Part shown: positions 35,983 to 44,718 of the stretch, in pieces | Position numbering within the stretch: position 1 is the stretch's first letter | Layout: each line of letters opens with the position of its first letter | NCBI GenBank assembly: GCA_029940375.1 | Contig: JAPYUX010000001.1 | Location: forward strand, 33,641-97,640 | Origin: Dehalococcoidia bacterium | GTDB lineage: Bacteria > Chloroflexota > Dehalococcoidia > Lucifugimonadales > Lucifugimonadaceae | Length of the DNA stretch: 64,000 nt | Direction of reading: 5' to 3' | Made by a program: the position numbers and the translations under genes | Notes under the pieces: generated by a model | What the model was told of the DNA's origin: nothing | Databases searched by the model: none | Seen by the model: only the letters and a program-made list of their open reading frames with translations

Positions 35983-36722
35983 ATGGCCATTCCACCATCT
36001 ACACGTATTATATCTCCAGTTATGTATCTTGCTTCTTCTGTAGAAAGAAAAGTTGCTAAGGGAGCAATTTCATCTGGGTCACCAAATCTTTGCATTGGAA
36101 TCCAAGCCATAACTGCTTTTTTTTGTTTTTCAGTCAAAACATCTGTTGTTGCAGTTGATATATATCCCGGAGCTACAACATTAACAGTTATATTTCTTGT
36201 TGCAACCTCTTTGGCTACGGATTTTGTAAAAGCATGAATGCCTGCTTTGGAAGCAGAATAATTAGATTGACCAACATTTCCTCTAAGTCCAACTACAGAA
36301 GAGATATTTATTATTCTTCCCCAACGATTTTTAATCATGTTATTCAGACAGAATTTTGTACAATAAAACGTTCCTTTTAAATTTGTATCAATCACTCTCT
36401 CAAATTCCTCTATTTTCAAACGCATTAATAATGAATCAGATATAATTCCTGCGTTATTATAAAGTATTTCTATAGAACCTAAATTTTCTTCCACATTCTT
36501 TATCATAAATTCTACTTCATCTTTTTTTGATACATCCGCTTTGACGATAATTCCTTCTGAACCAGAACTTTTAATATTATTAAGAACTTCAATTGCATCG
36601 TTTTTATGAGAATTATAATTGATAGCAATTTTATGACCAGCTTTTGCTAGCCTGATCGCAATAGCTCTACCTATACCTCTTGATGCACCAGTTATTAAAG
36701 CTACTCTTTTTTTGTTATCCAT
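35979..36722 (-). CDS. fabG: 3-Oxoacyl-ACP reductase
   Basis: A 247-residue SDR that reduces 3-oxoacyl-ACP with NADPH. It has TGASRGIGRA, NNAG, the catalytic Ser about 142, Tyr155 and Lys159 (YSASKAG), and a GDIIRVDGG end. The start lies 13 bases after plsX. Together with FabL and the hot-dog dehydratases upstream it supplies three of the four elongation reactions; no ketosynthase or ACP gene is in the window. Confidence 0.95.
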   Translation of the reverse strand: MDNKKRVALITGASRGIGRAIAIRLAKAGHKIAINYNSHKNDAIEVLNNIKSSGSEGIIVKADVSKKDEVEFMIKNVEENLGSIEILYNNAGIISDSLLMRLKIEEFERVIDTNLKGTFYCTKFCLNNMIKNRWGRIINISSVVGLRGNVGQSNYSASKAGIHAFTKSVAKEVATRNITVNVVAPGYISTATTDVLTEKQKKAVMAWIPMQRFGDPDEIAPLATFLSTEEARYITGDIIRVDGGMAI

Positions 36723-36735
36723 AAATACATCCTTG

Positions 36736-37734
36736 TCAATTAATTTCTGACCTTATTTTTTTAATCGCAATTCGTTGTCTTTCTATCCAGTTATTTTCTA
36801 TTACCATATCTGATGTTTTTATTGCATTACATATAGTTGAAACATTTGAACTACCATGACCTATGATTGCAACTCCATTTAGGCCATAAATAGGTCCACC
36901 TCCATAAAATTCTCCTACTAAATTTGTTTTATGATATATCTTGTCTGAAAGTTCTTTATTTTTAGTTATTTCCAATATTTCTTTAGATATCACTTTCCCC
37001 AATCCTTCAGTAAGTTTTAGAACAATATTACCAACAAATCCATCACATACTACCGCGTCTACTTTTGAATTAAAAAGTTCATTTGCCTCAATATTTCCAA
37101 TGAAATTCAAAGAACTTTTTGATAATAATTCGTAAGTTTCTTTTACTAACAAGTTACCTTTACCTTTTTCAGAACCAATTGATAACAATCCTATTTTAGG
37201 GTTCTTTTTATTAAAAATAATTTTTGAAACCTCACATGATATAGCTGCAAAATCAACTAATTGATTCGGTCTAGTATCAACATTTGAACCAAGATCTATA
37301 ATGACCATTTCTGGAGAATAACCTATGACAGGGCCACCTACTGATCCTCTTTCTATTCCTTCAATTGTTCCAAATAGTAATGTTGCTGCTGCCATGGTTG
37401 CTCCTGAAGAGCCCATACTTACAAATCCATCAGCAAATCCTTTTTTTACTAATCCTGCAGCAACAAACACCGATGCGTTTGGTTTGTTACGATATGCACT
37501 TACGGGACTTTCACCTTCAAGTACAACCCCATCTGCAGGAATTATTTTTAATTTTTCTGTTATTTCTTTAGGAAAATTCTTAAATTCATTTTTTATTTTC
37601 GTTTCATCTCCTACCAAAACAACATTTATATCATTTTCAGTGATGGATTTTATTGTAGCTGGAACAGTCACCTTAGGGCCATAATCTCCACCCATAGCAT
37701 CTAAAGCAATTATTTTAGTAGATTTATTTGTCAT
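36736..37734 (-). CDS. plsX: Phosphate acyltransferase PlsX
   Basis: A 332-residue enzyme forming acyl-phosphate from acyl-ACP, the first committed step of PlsX/PlsY phospholipid synthesis. It shows IALDAMGGDYGPKVTVPA at the N-terminus, GSSGATMAAATLLFG, and the C-terminal GAPIYGLNG-like segment reading GGGPIYGLNGVAIIGHGSS. A fatty acid synthesis neighbourhood (fabG, fabL) agrees. It follows the MaoC-type gene by 12 bases. Confidence 0.95.
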   Translation of the reverse strand: MTNKSTKIIALDAMGGDYGPKVTVPATIKSITENDINVVLVGDETKIKNEFKNFPKEITEKLKIIPADGVVLEGESPVSAYRNKPNASVFVAAGLVKKGFADGFVSMGSSGATMAAATLLFGTIEGIERGSVGGPVIGYSPEMVIIDLGSNVDTRPNQLVDFAAISCEVSKIIFNKKNPKIGLLSIGSEKGKGNLLVKETYELLSKSSLNFIGNIEANELFNSKVDAVVCDGFVGNIVLKLTEGLGKVISKEILEITKNKELSDKIYHKTNLVGEFYGGGPIYGLNGVAIIGHGSSNVSTICNAIKTSDMVIENNWIERQRIAIKKIRSEIN

Positions 37735-37746
37735 AATGATCTCCTA

Positions 37747-38106
37747 TTATAATACTAATACCGTAGTAAGTATTTCATCTCCATTTTCTTTATGACATTT
37801 AACTATAATTTTATTATTTTTAGGTAATTTATTTAGATCATATTCAATTATGAGTTTTTCATTTGGATATACCGGATTTTTAAATCTAGTTTCTAATATT
37901 GAGTTTTTATACCATTCATTATTGAAATTTTTATATAGAAATTCCATAACAATAGATAAAGTAAGCATGCCGTGTGCAATTCTTGATTTAAATATAGACT
38001 TTTTTGCAAATTCTTCATCAATGTGAATTGGATTAAAATCTTTAGATGCTTCAGCATAATCATCTATCATTTTTTGAGTAATGATTATTTCTAATTTAGT
38101 TTTCAT
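37747..38106 (-). CDS. MaoC-like (R)-hydroxyacyl dehydratase, HadB-like
   Basis: About 119 residues of a single hot-dog fold. The hydratase motif is present with the catalytic Asp/His in DFNPIHIDEEFAKKS and the IAHGMLTLSIVM helix. It probably dehydrates (R)-3-hydroxyacyl-ACP together with the partner encoded just upstream, as HadB does with HadA in mycobacteria. I place the start at ATG 38106, preceded by GGGA; an in-frame ATG at 38118 would add four residues. Either start overlaps the partner gene. No fabZ is seen nearby, which supports the role. Confidence 0.8.
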   Translation of the reverse strand: MKTKLEIIITQKMIDDYAEASKDFNPIHIDEEFAKKSIFKSRIAHGMLTLSIVMEFLYKNFNNEWYKNSILETRFKNPVYPNEKLIIEYDLNKLPKNNKIIVKCHKENGDEILTTVLVL

Positions 38107-38482
38107 GATTATTCCCATTTATTAGTATCGTACTTACAGATTCTGCTATTTTTCTTGAATCACTTAAATAATCAATTTTAATTTTTATAAAGATATTATT
38201 TTTGCGCTCCGTTTTAGAAACTACCATAGCATTAGCAAAAATTGTTTTTTTCTCATCAAATTTTTCTATCCATGATACAGATTGATTTATGTGAATAGCT
38301 CCATTTTCTAACTCTACTTTCTTTAAAAGCATTCCTAAAGCTACTGAAATTACTGCAAAAGGTGAATGGAAGTCTTTTGTTCTATTTGGAATTGCTTTAC
38401 TAAATAGATTAGAAATTTTTTCATCAATAGATAATTTGTACGTATTAAATTTATGCCCAACAGGGAAAGAATTAATGCTCAT
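38096..38482 (-). CDS. FAS1-like/MaoC N-type dehydratase, HadA-like
   Basis: A 128-residue hot-dog protein lacking the catalytic D-x-N-P-x-H loop; it resembles the non-catalytic MaoC N-terminal or HadA type, with FHSPFAVISVALGMLL and a central helix. In HadAB pairs this subunit shapes the acyl tunnel while the other holds the active site. Overlap with the HadB-like gene and with the thioredoxin gene (4 bases) supports a heterodimer made in equal amounts. Confidence 0.65.
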   Translation of the reverse strand: MSINSFPVGHKFNTYKLSIDEKISNLFSKAIPNRTKDFHSPFAVISVALGMLLKKVELENGAIHINQSVSWIEKFDEKKTIFANAMVVSKTERKNNIFIKIKIDYLSDSRKIAESVSTILINGNNHEN

Positions 38483-39060
38483 TTATTTTTTTTATCTTCG
38501 TTTAATAGTCTAACAATATAACCATCTAAAGAATCTTTATTATTTGGACCATTTATCTTGAAGGCAAAAGATCCATCGCTATAAATAAAAAATTTTTCTG
38601 GAACGGCTACGATTCCAAAATCTACTGCTGTTCTTCCAGAATTATCCATAGCTATATTATATTGAATATTATATTTATCCTTAAAGGCTTTTATATTTTG
38701 TTCATTATCCCAAATTGCTATGCCTATAAATTCAACTCCCTCACTACTCCATTCAATATATGCATCAGATAATATCTGTGCTTCTTGTATACATGGACCA
38801 CACCACGACGACCAGAAATCTAACACCACTGGTCTTCCTAAATATTTTGATAATTGTAGCTCATTACCATCAATATTTTTTAATATAAAGTCAGAATTTT
38901 CAGGAGCAGAGATACTTACTTCTCCTCTTTGTGTATTTACACCCATATTGATTTTAGGAGTAGAGGTATTTAAACTTCCCAAAATTAATATTATAAAAAT
39001 AGAAAAAAATACCAAAACAATTATGATTTGAAAAATATTTCTTTTGATAAATTCTTTCAT
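38479..39060 (-). CDS. Membrane-anchored TlpA/CcmG-like thioredoxin
   Basis: A 193-residue thiol-disulfide oxidoreductase. One N-terminal membrane anchor is at residues 9-29, and the thioredoxin domain has the active site DFWSSWCGPC (Cys87, Cys90) and the cis-Pro region near VAVPEKFF. It probably keeps apocytochrome CxxCH cysteines or CcmH reduced outside the membrane. The position between the Ccm genes and the fatty acid genes, with a 4-base overlap on each side, supports a CcmG/ResA role. Confidence 0.85.
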   Translation of the reverse strand: MKEFIKRNIFQIIIVLVFFSIFIILILGSLNTSTPKINMGVNTQRGEVSISAPENSDFILKNIDGNELQLSKYLGRPVVLDFWSSWCGPCIQEAQILSDAYIEWSSEGVEFIGIAIWDNEQNIKAFKDKYNIQYNIAMDNSGRTAVDFGIVAVPEKFFIYSDGSFAFKINGPNNKDSLDGYIVRLLNEDKKNK

Positions 39061-39812
39061 GCTTTTTTTGATTTTTTAAATATATATAAAGTAATTGTAA
39101 TCATGATTATTGAACTCATTGAAATTATGATTGCTAGATTAATCATCCTGTAGTCTAAATTTCTAAATATATCGAGGAAAAAATTTGTTGGAAGGTTATA
39201 TATTTTTAGGTTTAAATATTCACCATTTTTATAATTTTCACCAAAATATTCATAAAAAATATTATCGGAAATATTTACTTCTCCAGCTAAATTTATCTTA
39301 TCTCCTTCTATCTTTCCTCCACCACGTGGGATGATGATTTTTACTGATTTTGCCCCATGTGGTAAATGAATAGGTAGTATTAATTGATCAGATTTATACT
39401 TAAGTTCATAGTTAAATATTAAATGTTGTTCCCCAGGAGGGATTGAAGCAGTTAATGCAAAACCTTCGTTCATCTCAATAAATCCTCCTTCAGGTAAAGT
39501 GGATTCCAAATACAAATTTGAAAAACCTTCTGGGATACTAAATCTTATAAAATCCATTTTATTATTTTTACTTACATCAAAATTTGGGACAAAAGGTTCT
39601 TCATTCATATTATTTAATTTTATTGCTGTAATAACTGAAATTAATTTTTTATTGGAATCAATTGTTAATATTGACATATTATATTCCTCAATTGATATTT
39701 CATTTAATTGATCTACTGATTGGGATGACAAATATTTCTCTTCATATGAAAAGATAATTAAATAAAAGAAAATATTCGCTATTATTGTTACTGTGAAAAT
39801 CTTATTTTTCAT
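39057..39812 (-). CDS. Unknown protein with signal/anchor, beta domain and C-terminal membrane segment
   Basis: A 251-residue protein. Residues 5-22 form an N-terminal hydrophobic segment or signal peptide, residues about 25-215 look like an extracytoplasmic beta-rich domain (alternating short hydrophobic strands such as HLIFNYELKY), and residues about 225-245 form a membrane helix followed by a basic end. It sits between the CcmD-like gene and the CcmG-like gene with overlaps on both sides, so a part in cytochrome c maturation is likely by context. I do not recognise the family. Confidence 0.7.
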   Translation of the reverse strand: MKNKIFTVTIIANIFFYLIIFSYEEKYLSSQSVDQLNEISIEEYNMSILTIDSNKKLISVITAIKLNNMNEEPFVPNFDVSKNNKMDFIRFSIPEGFSNLYLESTLPEGGFIEMNEGFALTASIPPGEQHLIFNYELKYKSDQLILPIHLPHGAKSVKIIIPRGGGKIEGDKINLAGEVNISDNIFYEYFGENYKNGEYLNLKIYNLPTNFFLDIFRNLDYRMINLAIIISMSSIIMITITLYIFKKSKKA

Positions 39813-39912
39813 TTTTATTTTTTTTCTCTTCCTTATTGAAAAAAGGTTTTAAAATAAAAATAGTAGAGATTAAAAAAATAATTAAAATCAATAATGTTAC
39901 TAATAATTCCAT
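39802..39912 (-). CDS. 36-residue single-span membrane protein, CcmD-like
   Basis: A short reading frame starting at ATG (complement of 39910-39912) and ending at TAA (complement of 39802-39804). The product starts MELLVTLLILIIFL, continues with one more hydrophobic turn to about residue 22, and ends in a Lys/Glu-rich tail. This is the layout of CcmD, a small one-span protein needed in cytochrome c maturation. The start follows the ccmF stop by a single base and the 3' end overlaps the next gene by 11 bases, the spacing used throughout this operon. Function is inferred from size, topology and place. Confidence 0.6.
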   Translation of the reverse strand: MELLVTLLILIIFLISTIFILKPFFNKEEKKNKNEK

Positions 39913-39913
39913 T

Positions 39914-41872
39914 TTAATTTTTTTCTTTTGAATTTTCTGGCCATAAAGCGACCACCGTGCCTATGATAAAAATTGGTCCAGAAACCCAAATCCACCAAGC
40001 TAATGGATTGATGGCTATTCTTACTGTCATATTTTTGGAATTTATAAAATCTTTTGGGATTATATATAAATCTTCAATTGGATTACTCATTATTCCAGAT
40101 CTAACACTAATTTGATTATGTTTTGGATAATAAGAGTGTGTAGCAATTAAATCACCTAGATACTTTTGTTTATCTTTTTCTTCTTTATATATTTCGAAAG
40201 TAGCTTTTGTGATTTCGTTATTGTTTATCGAACTGTTTTGAATTTCTTTGAAATGTATTCTATAATCTCTAAAGCTTACGCTTTCAGAAGTATTAATGGA
40301 TACATCTATTCTTTGATCATAAAATTTTGTTCCAATTATACCTAATGCAAGAGATAATATAGCTATGTGTACAATGTATCCTCCATTTCTTCCTCTATTT
40401 GAAACAATCATAGTTATAAAAGCTTTAAATGGGTTAGAGTTGTTTTTCATCCTCAACTTAGTCCCGTTAAACCATTCGGTAACAACAATAAAAAAAACAA
40501 ATATTATTGATCCAATCGAAATTAAAGGGAAGAAATTCTTTATATTATAAAGTAATAAAATAACGATTGATATCATCGAAAATATTAGAGGGATAGAGAT
40601 TTTTTTTAATATTACTTTATAAGAAGTTTTATTCCAAGATAAAACGGGACCTATACCCATTAACAATACTACTGTTAAGAGTAGTGGTCCTGCGGTTTTA
40701 TTAAAGTAAGGAGCAGAAACACTTATTTCAGTACCGGTAAATAAAATCGAAATCACAGGGAAAATTACACCCCATAAAACAACTAATGATGTTGCAACTA
40801 ATAAGATGTTATTTAACAAAAAAGAAACCTCTCGTGATAAATAAGAATTTATTTTATTTTGATCATTTTTCAAACGTCTATAATTAATCATAATTGTCAT
40901 TAAAGCGAATAGAGACATAGCAATTAAATAAGATAAAAACAAAAAACCTAAAGTGGAAGCAGCAAATGAATGTACAGAAACAACTGGACCTCCTCTGTTA
41001 ATAAATATTCCTAAAAGCGCGAGTATGTAAGCAATAGAAATTAATATTATATTCCACAATCTAAACATTCCCCTTCTTTCTTCAACAATTATAGAATGTA
41101 TAAAAGCAGTGAGTACTAACCAGGGCATTAAGCCAACATTTTCTATAGGATCCCAACCCCAATATCCTCCCCATCCCAAAATTGTATATGCCCACCAGGC
41201 ACCTATTAATAAACCAGCTCCTAATACTGCCCAAGAAATTAAAGCCCAAGTTCTCAAATATTTTTTCCATTCAGGATTATTTGTTGTGTCATATATAGAA
41301 CCATGACTTAGAACGAATGGTATTGAAATCAATGAAAGTCCAGACATTAATAAAGGAGGATGTATATACATTCCGGGGTGTCTAAGAAGTGGATTGATTC
41401 CTTTACCATCAATAGGTAATGTATTTATAGCTTCAAATGGATTTGCAAAAAAAATCAATACAAAAAAATAAAATGAGCTCATAGCATTTATTGTTGCTAA
41501 AGGATAATTTAGTTTTGTTTTATTTTTTTTTGATACAAATTTGAACATTGCTATTGATGCAATAATATGAACCAAAAGTATGAATAACAAAGATCCTTCA
41601 TTCCCGGCATAAAAAGCAACAAATGTCAGAAATGGGTTCATGTCGATACTCGAATGATTAAACACATAAATATTCGAAAAATCATTTCTTAGGAAATTTA
41701 TTATCAAAGAAATCGAACTTATAAAAATCATCAAACCTGTTAGATAAAAACTTCTTGTAGCACTTTTTATAACTTTATTATCTTTACTTTTTTCACCATA
41801 AATAAAAGTTAAAACTGAATATATTGATAGAGTTAAACCTATTATTAATATGTAAAAACCAAAATTATTCAT
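39914..41872 (-). CDS. ccmF: Cytochrome c heme lyase CcmF
   Basis: A 652-residue polytopic membrane protein that attaches heme to apocytochromes c. The tryptophan-rich heme-handling motif WGGYWGWDPIENVGLMPWL is present near residue 230-250, with the conserved HPGMYIHPPLL and further His residues in the loops. About 14-15 membrane segments are predictable, plus a C-terminal extracytoplasmic domain. It lies six bases after ccmH and provides System I maturation for the cytochromes of complex III encoded directly upstream. CcmA, B, C and E are not in this window. Confidence 0.94.
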   Translation of the reverse strand: MNNFGFYILIIGLTLSIYSVLTFIYGEKSKDNKVIKSATRSFYLTGLMIFISSISLIINFLRNDFSNIYVFNHSSIDMNPFLTFVAFYAGNEGSLLFILLVHIIASIAMFKFVSKKNKTKLNYPLATINAMSSFYFFVLIFFANPFEAINTLPIDGKGINPLLRHPGMYIHPPLLMSGLSLISIPFVLSHGSIYDTTNNPEWKKYLRTWALISWAVLGAGLLIGAWWAYTILGWGGYWGWDPIENVGLMPWLVLTAFIHSIIVEERRGMFRLWNIILISIAYILALLGIFINRGGPVVSVHSFAASTLGFLFLSYLIAMSLFALMTIMINYRRLKNDQNKINSYLSREVSFLLNNILLVATSLVVLWGVIFPVISILFTGTEISVSAPYFNKTAGPLLLTVVLLMGIGPVLSWNKTSYKVILKKISIPLIFSMISIVILLLYNIKNFFPLISIGSIIFVFFIVVTEWFNGTKLRMKNNSNPFKAFITMIVSNRGRNGGYIVHIAILSLALGIIGTKFYDQRIDVSINTSESVSFRDYRIHFKEIQNSSINNNEITKATFEIYKEEKDKQKYLGDLIATHSYYPKHNQISVRSGIMSNPIEDLYIIPKDFINSKNMTVRIAINPLAWWIWVSGPIFIIGTVVALWPENSKEKN

Positions 41873-41878
41873 AGTTCC

Positions 41879-42277
41879 CTAATTTTTTGATTTTCCACCT
41901 CTTACAAAAACCACAAAAGTTATAAATGCAGTAATTAATATAAATATGGGTACCAAATATGCAATGATATTAAAACCTCTTATAGGAGGATAAGCTATAA
42001 TTGATTCCCCGTATCTTTCTATAAAGTAGTTTTTTATTTCTTTTTCATTGTAGCCTTCAGATATTTTTAGCTTTATTATTTTTTTCATATCCTCGGCTAT
42101 CAATGATTGTGATTGATCTAAGGTTTGTCCCTGACAAACGGGACACATGATTTCTTTTTCGAGTTTTAAGTATAATTTGTCATTAGATTTTTGTTCATAA
42201 ATACAAGAGTTTAAGACAAATAATAAAATGAATAATAAAGAATAAATGTGAGGTTTAGTTAATTTAGTGTAAATCAT
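41879..42277 (-). CDS. ccmH: Cytochrome c maturation protein CcmH
   Basis: A 132-residue CcmH/CycL family protein. The redox motif is MCPVCQGQTLDQSQS (Cys45, Cys48), a variant of the usual R-C-x-x-C-Q-N-Q. The N-terminal segment LLFILLFVLNSC looks like a lipoprotein signal with Cys25, and a second membrane helix is near residues 103-125. It presents apocytochrome thiols to CcmF. It overlaps the actE gene by 14 bases. Confidence 0.9.
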   Translation of the reverse strand: MIYTKLTKPHIYSLLFILLFVLNSCIYEQKSNDKLYLKLEKEIMCPVCQGQTLDQSQSLIAEDMKKIIKLKISEGYNEKEIKNYFIERYGESIIAYPPIRGFNIIAYLVPIFILITAFITFVVFVRGGKSKN

Positions 42278-42779
42278 CCCAGATATAGTTTACTATAGCA
42301 GTAATTTCTTCTTCTGATAACATATTTTTGTATGCAGGCATTAATCCAGCACCTCCTTTTACGAATATGATGGCATTATCCTTGCTCAATTCAGATTGTA
42401 GTAAGTTTGCTGGGGCCTTATGAGGTTCACCTGTTACTGAATACCAATAATTATTACTACTGGTTATTTTTTCTAATGCAGGTCCATTACCTTCTGCATT
42501 AGCCCCATGGCAAAATGAACAGTTCACTGTGTATAGATGTTGAGCATTATTTGGAATGGGGGATTTTATTGTTAAGTCCAATGTTTGTTTATACTCCATT
42601 GAGGAATAAGGTACACTATCGGGATGAGCAGAAATTCTAGGTGGTTCTTGATATTTTTGAGCCTGACTATAGTGCATCTCACTAAATATCTCCACAGGGT
42701 ACGTATTAGATTGTTGAAGACAGCTTGTTAGTATAAACAAACTGAAAGAAACAATTATTATTTGAAATTTTATTTTCAT
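42264..42779 (-). CDS. actE: Monoheme cytochrome c of alternative complex III (ActE)
   Basis: A 171-residue lipoprotein cytochrome. The lipobox LTSC ends at Cys20, the heme site is CSFCH (Cys87, Cys90, His91), and a likely Met ligand is in GLMPAYKN. Complex III oxidises menaquinol and passes electrons through this subunit type towards a terminal oxidase. The location after actD and two NrfD-type genes supports the assignment. It lies 30 bases after the actD stop. Confidence 0.88.
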   Translation of the reverse strand: MKIKFQIIIVSFSLFILTSCLQQSNTYPVEIFSEMHYSQAQKYQEPPRISAHPDSVPYSSMEYKQTLDLTIKSPIPNNAQHLYTVNCSFCHGANAEGNGPALEKITSSNNYWYSVTGEPHKAPANLLQSELSKDNAIIFVKGGAGLMPAYKNMLSEEEITAIVNYIWDDLH

Positions 42780-42809
42780 AAAAATGATTTTTCCTTTTTT
42801 TAATGTAAT

Positions 42810-43313
42810 CTAAACTACTTTAACCTCTTCTGAGCCTGTTTTTTCAAAAACAGCTTTTGCTTTATTTAAATCCTTATCTTCAACTGATATCACCACACCA
42901 ATATAGCCTTCAGTTATTCTTGGGTCATAAGCACTAGGATGTATATTAGGTAACCTAGATTCAAAAATGATACCAATTACACTAAATATTACCGCTGATA
43001 ACATGGTCATCTCATACATTATTATCAACATGGCAAATATTGATAAAATAGGTTTCCCACCAGTTATTAGAGGATAAGCAAGTTGTGTAGCACTTGTTAG
43101 GAACAATGATGCACTAAATCCTATAATAGCCCCAAAAGCTGGGAATCTAAATAATCTATGTTGAGGGACATGCTCTCCAAATGCCCCTTCAGGATATGGA
43201 GTCCCTGTTAAAACATCAAAACTTCCTTGTTCAAACCCCGATTCCTTTAGACCATCCATGGCATCTGCAGCTGAATTTGGATCCAAAAATAACCCTAATA
43301 TACTTTTACTCAT
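42810..43313 (-). CDS. actD: Alternative complex III subunit ActD (DUF3341)
   Basis: A 167-residue DUF3341 protein with two central membrane segments (about residues 60-80 and 92-118) flanked by ferredoxin-like soluble parts; typical fragments are ILGLFLDPNSAADAMDGL and PQHRLFRFPAFGAIIGF. I chose ATG 43313 because AGGAGG lies six bases upstream and the product starts MSKSILGLF as in the family; a longer frame from 43361 would overlap the preceding gene. It anchors the complex in the membrane without a cofactor. Confidence 0.9.
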   Translation of the reverse strand: MSKSILGLFLDPNSAADAMDGLKESGFEQGSFDVLTGTPYPEGAFGEHVPQHRLFRFPAFGAIIGFSASLFLTSATQLAYPLITGGKPILSIFAMLIIMYEMTMLSAVIFSVIGIIFESRLPNIHPSAYDPRITEGYIGVVISVEDKDLNKAKAVFEKTGSEEVKVV

Positions 43314-43314
43314 T

Positions 43315-44697
43315 TTATTCCTCCTCTTCTCTAAATATAGTTGGAACATTTGCTCTTCCAATCTTTACTGAATCACTAAATACTTCACTTTCTTTTTGTT
43401 CAAACAAAGGCACTAACGGGAAAACCTTAGAGAATAATAACATCAATAGAGTTACCCAACAAAAAGACCAAAATAAAATATACCATTCAAACCAACTTGG
43501 CGTGTAAGACTCCCATGTAAAAACAAAAGGTGTTTTTCTAGATAGTCCAGGAACAATGATAAGAAATCTCTCTAACCACATTCCAATATTAACCATAATT
43601 GAACTCCAAAACATTAAGGCAATGTTTGTTCTTACTCTTTTAAATAGCCACATAGGCACTGGTATTATGAATCCTGTTAATAAAAATAGAAGAAATAACA
43701 TATTCCAAGGGTATTGGAATATTTGCATTTCTCTTAACGCTATTTCTGGAGCATCCAATCCATATAAACTAAAAAGCAATTCTAAAAATGTAAATCCTAA
43801 CCAAGCAGTTGCAACTACGGTTAGAAGTCGAGCGAGAGCATCAAAGTGTTCTGGTCTTATAAAATCATTCCATCCCCAACCCCATCTCATAAGAGCCATC
43901 ATAGTAACCACAGCAGATACTCCAGAATGGACTGCCCCTATAACAAAATATGGAGCAAAAATTGTTGAATGCCATCCTTCTACTCCTATAGTAACAGCGA
44001 AATCCCAAGAAACAATTGAGTGCACCGAAACGAAAATAGGCAACATTAAAGCTGATAGTAATATCCCTCCTACAACTTGCATTTTCCATTGTCTTGGGTT
44101 ACCTCTCCAACCCATTGCCAAAATGGTATAAAATCCCTTTCTTAGTCCTGTTGTTCTATCTCTAAGAACAGCCAAATCTGGTATAAGTGCGACAAAAAGA
44201 AATAATGTTGATCCCGTTAAATAAGTTCCAATGGCTATAGGATCCATAAAAAGAGGAGATCTTATGTTTGGCCAAATTCCTCTAGCAAAATCAAATGGTA
44301 GAAGCCAGTAAATAATTCTCCATGTCCTTCCCGCATGAATTAAAGGAAACACTAGTGCTGTAAGTAAAGAAAAAATAGTAAGAATTTCTGCTGCCCTTGT
44401 TACTGGTCTTCTCCATTCAGCTTGAGTTAATCTTAAAATCGCAGAAATCATTATTCCTGCATGAGATATTCCGACCCAAAAAACAAAAGTAGTAATATAA
44501 AGTCCCCAATATACTGGTCGACTTAAACCAGTCACACCTAATCCATAATAAATTTGTACGAAAAATAGACCAATTCCTACAAGAACAAAAAACGACAAAA
44601 TTGAAACCAAATAAGGCCACCATTTAGGAGTCTCTAAAGTTCCATTTAGCAATACAGAATTCGTATATTCCTGAGTTACTGATTTTCTTTGTTGCAT
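43315..44697 (-). CDS. NrfD-like quinol-binding subunit of alternative complex III (ActF or ActC)
   Basis: A 460-residue polysulfide reductase NrfD-family protein with about ten membrane segments. Typical parts are FWVGISHAGIMISAILRL, YWLLPFDFARGIWPNIRSP and HSIVSWDFAVT. NrfD subunits bind menaquinol. It is the second of two adjacent NrfD genes; since ActC usually follows ActB directly, this copy is more likely ActF, though position in the operon is not the usual one. It is two bases upstream of actD and 21 bases after the other NrfD gene. Confidence 0.88.
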   Translation of the reverse strand: MQQRKSVTQEYTNSVLLNGTLETPKWWPYLVSILSFFVLVGIGLFFVQIYYGLGVTGLSRPVYWGLYITTFVFWVGISHAGIMISAILRLTQAEWRRPVTRAAEILTIFSLLTALVFPLIHAGRTWRIIYWLLPFDFARGIWPNIRSPLFMDPIAIGTYLTGSTLFLFVALIPDLAVLRDRTTGLRKGFYTILAMGWRGNPRQWKMQVVGGILLSALMLPIFVSVHSIVSWDFAVTIGVEGWHSTIFAPYFVIGAVHSGVSAVVTMMALMRWGWGWNDFIRPEHFDALARLLTVVATAWLGFTFLELLFSLYGLDAPEIALREMQIFQYPWNMLFLLFLLTGFIIPVPMWLFKRVRTNIALMFWSSIMVNIGMWLERFLIIVPGLSRKTPFVFTWESYTPSWFEWYILFWSFCWVTLLMLLFSKVFPLVPLFEQKESEVFSDSVKIGRANVPTIFREEEE

Positions 44698-44718
44698 ATT
44701 TTCCTCTTAATTTTTAGT

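Noticed and set aside
37325-37684. Open frame of 119 codons on the + strand
   Set aside because: It lies entirely antisense to plsX, whose protein motifs are clear; the product has no recognisable features.
43556-44131. Open frame of 191 codons on the + strand
   Set aside because: Antisense to the NrfD-like gene; its length reflects codon bias of the membrane protein on the other strand.
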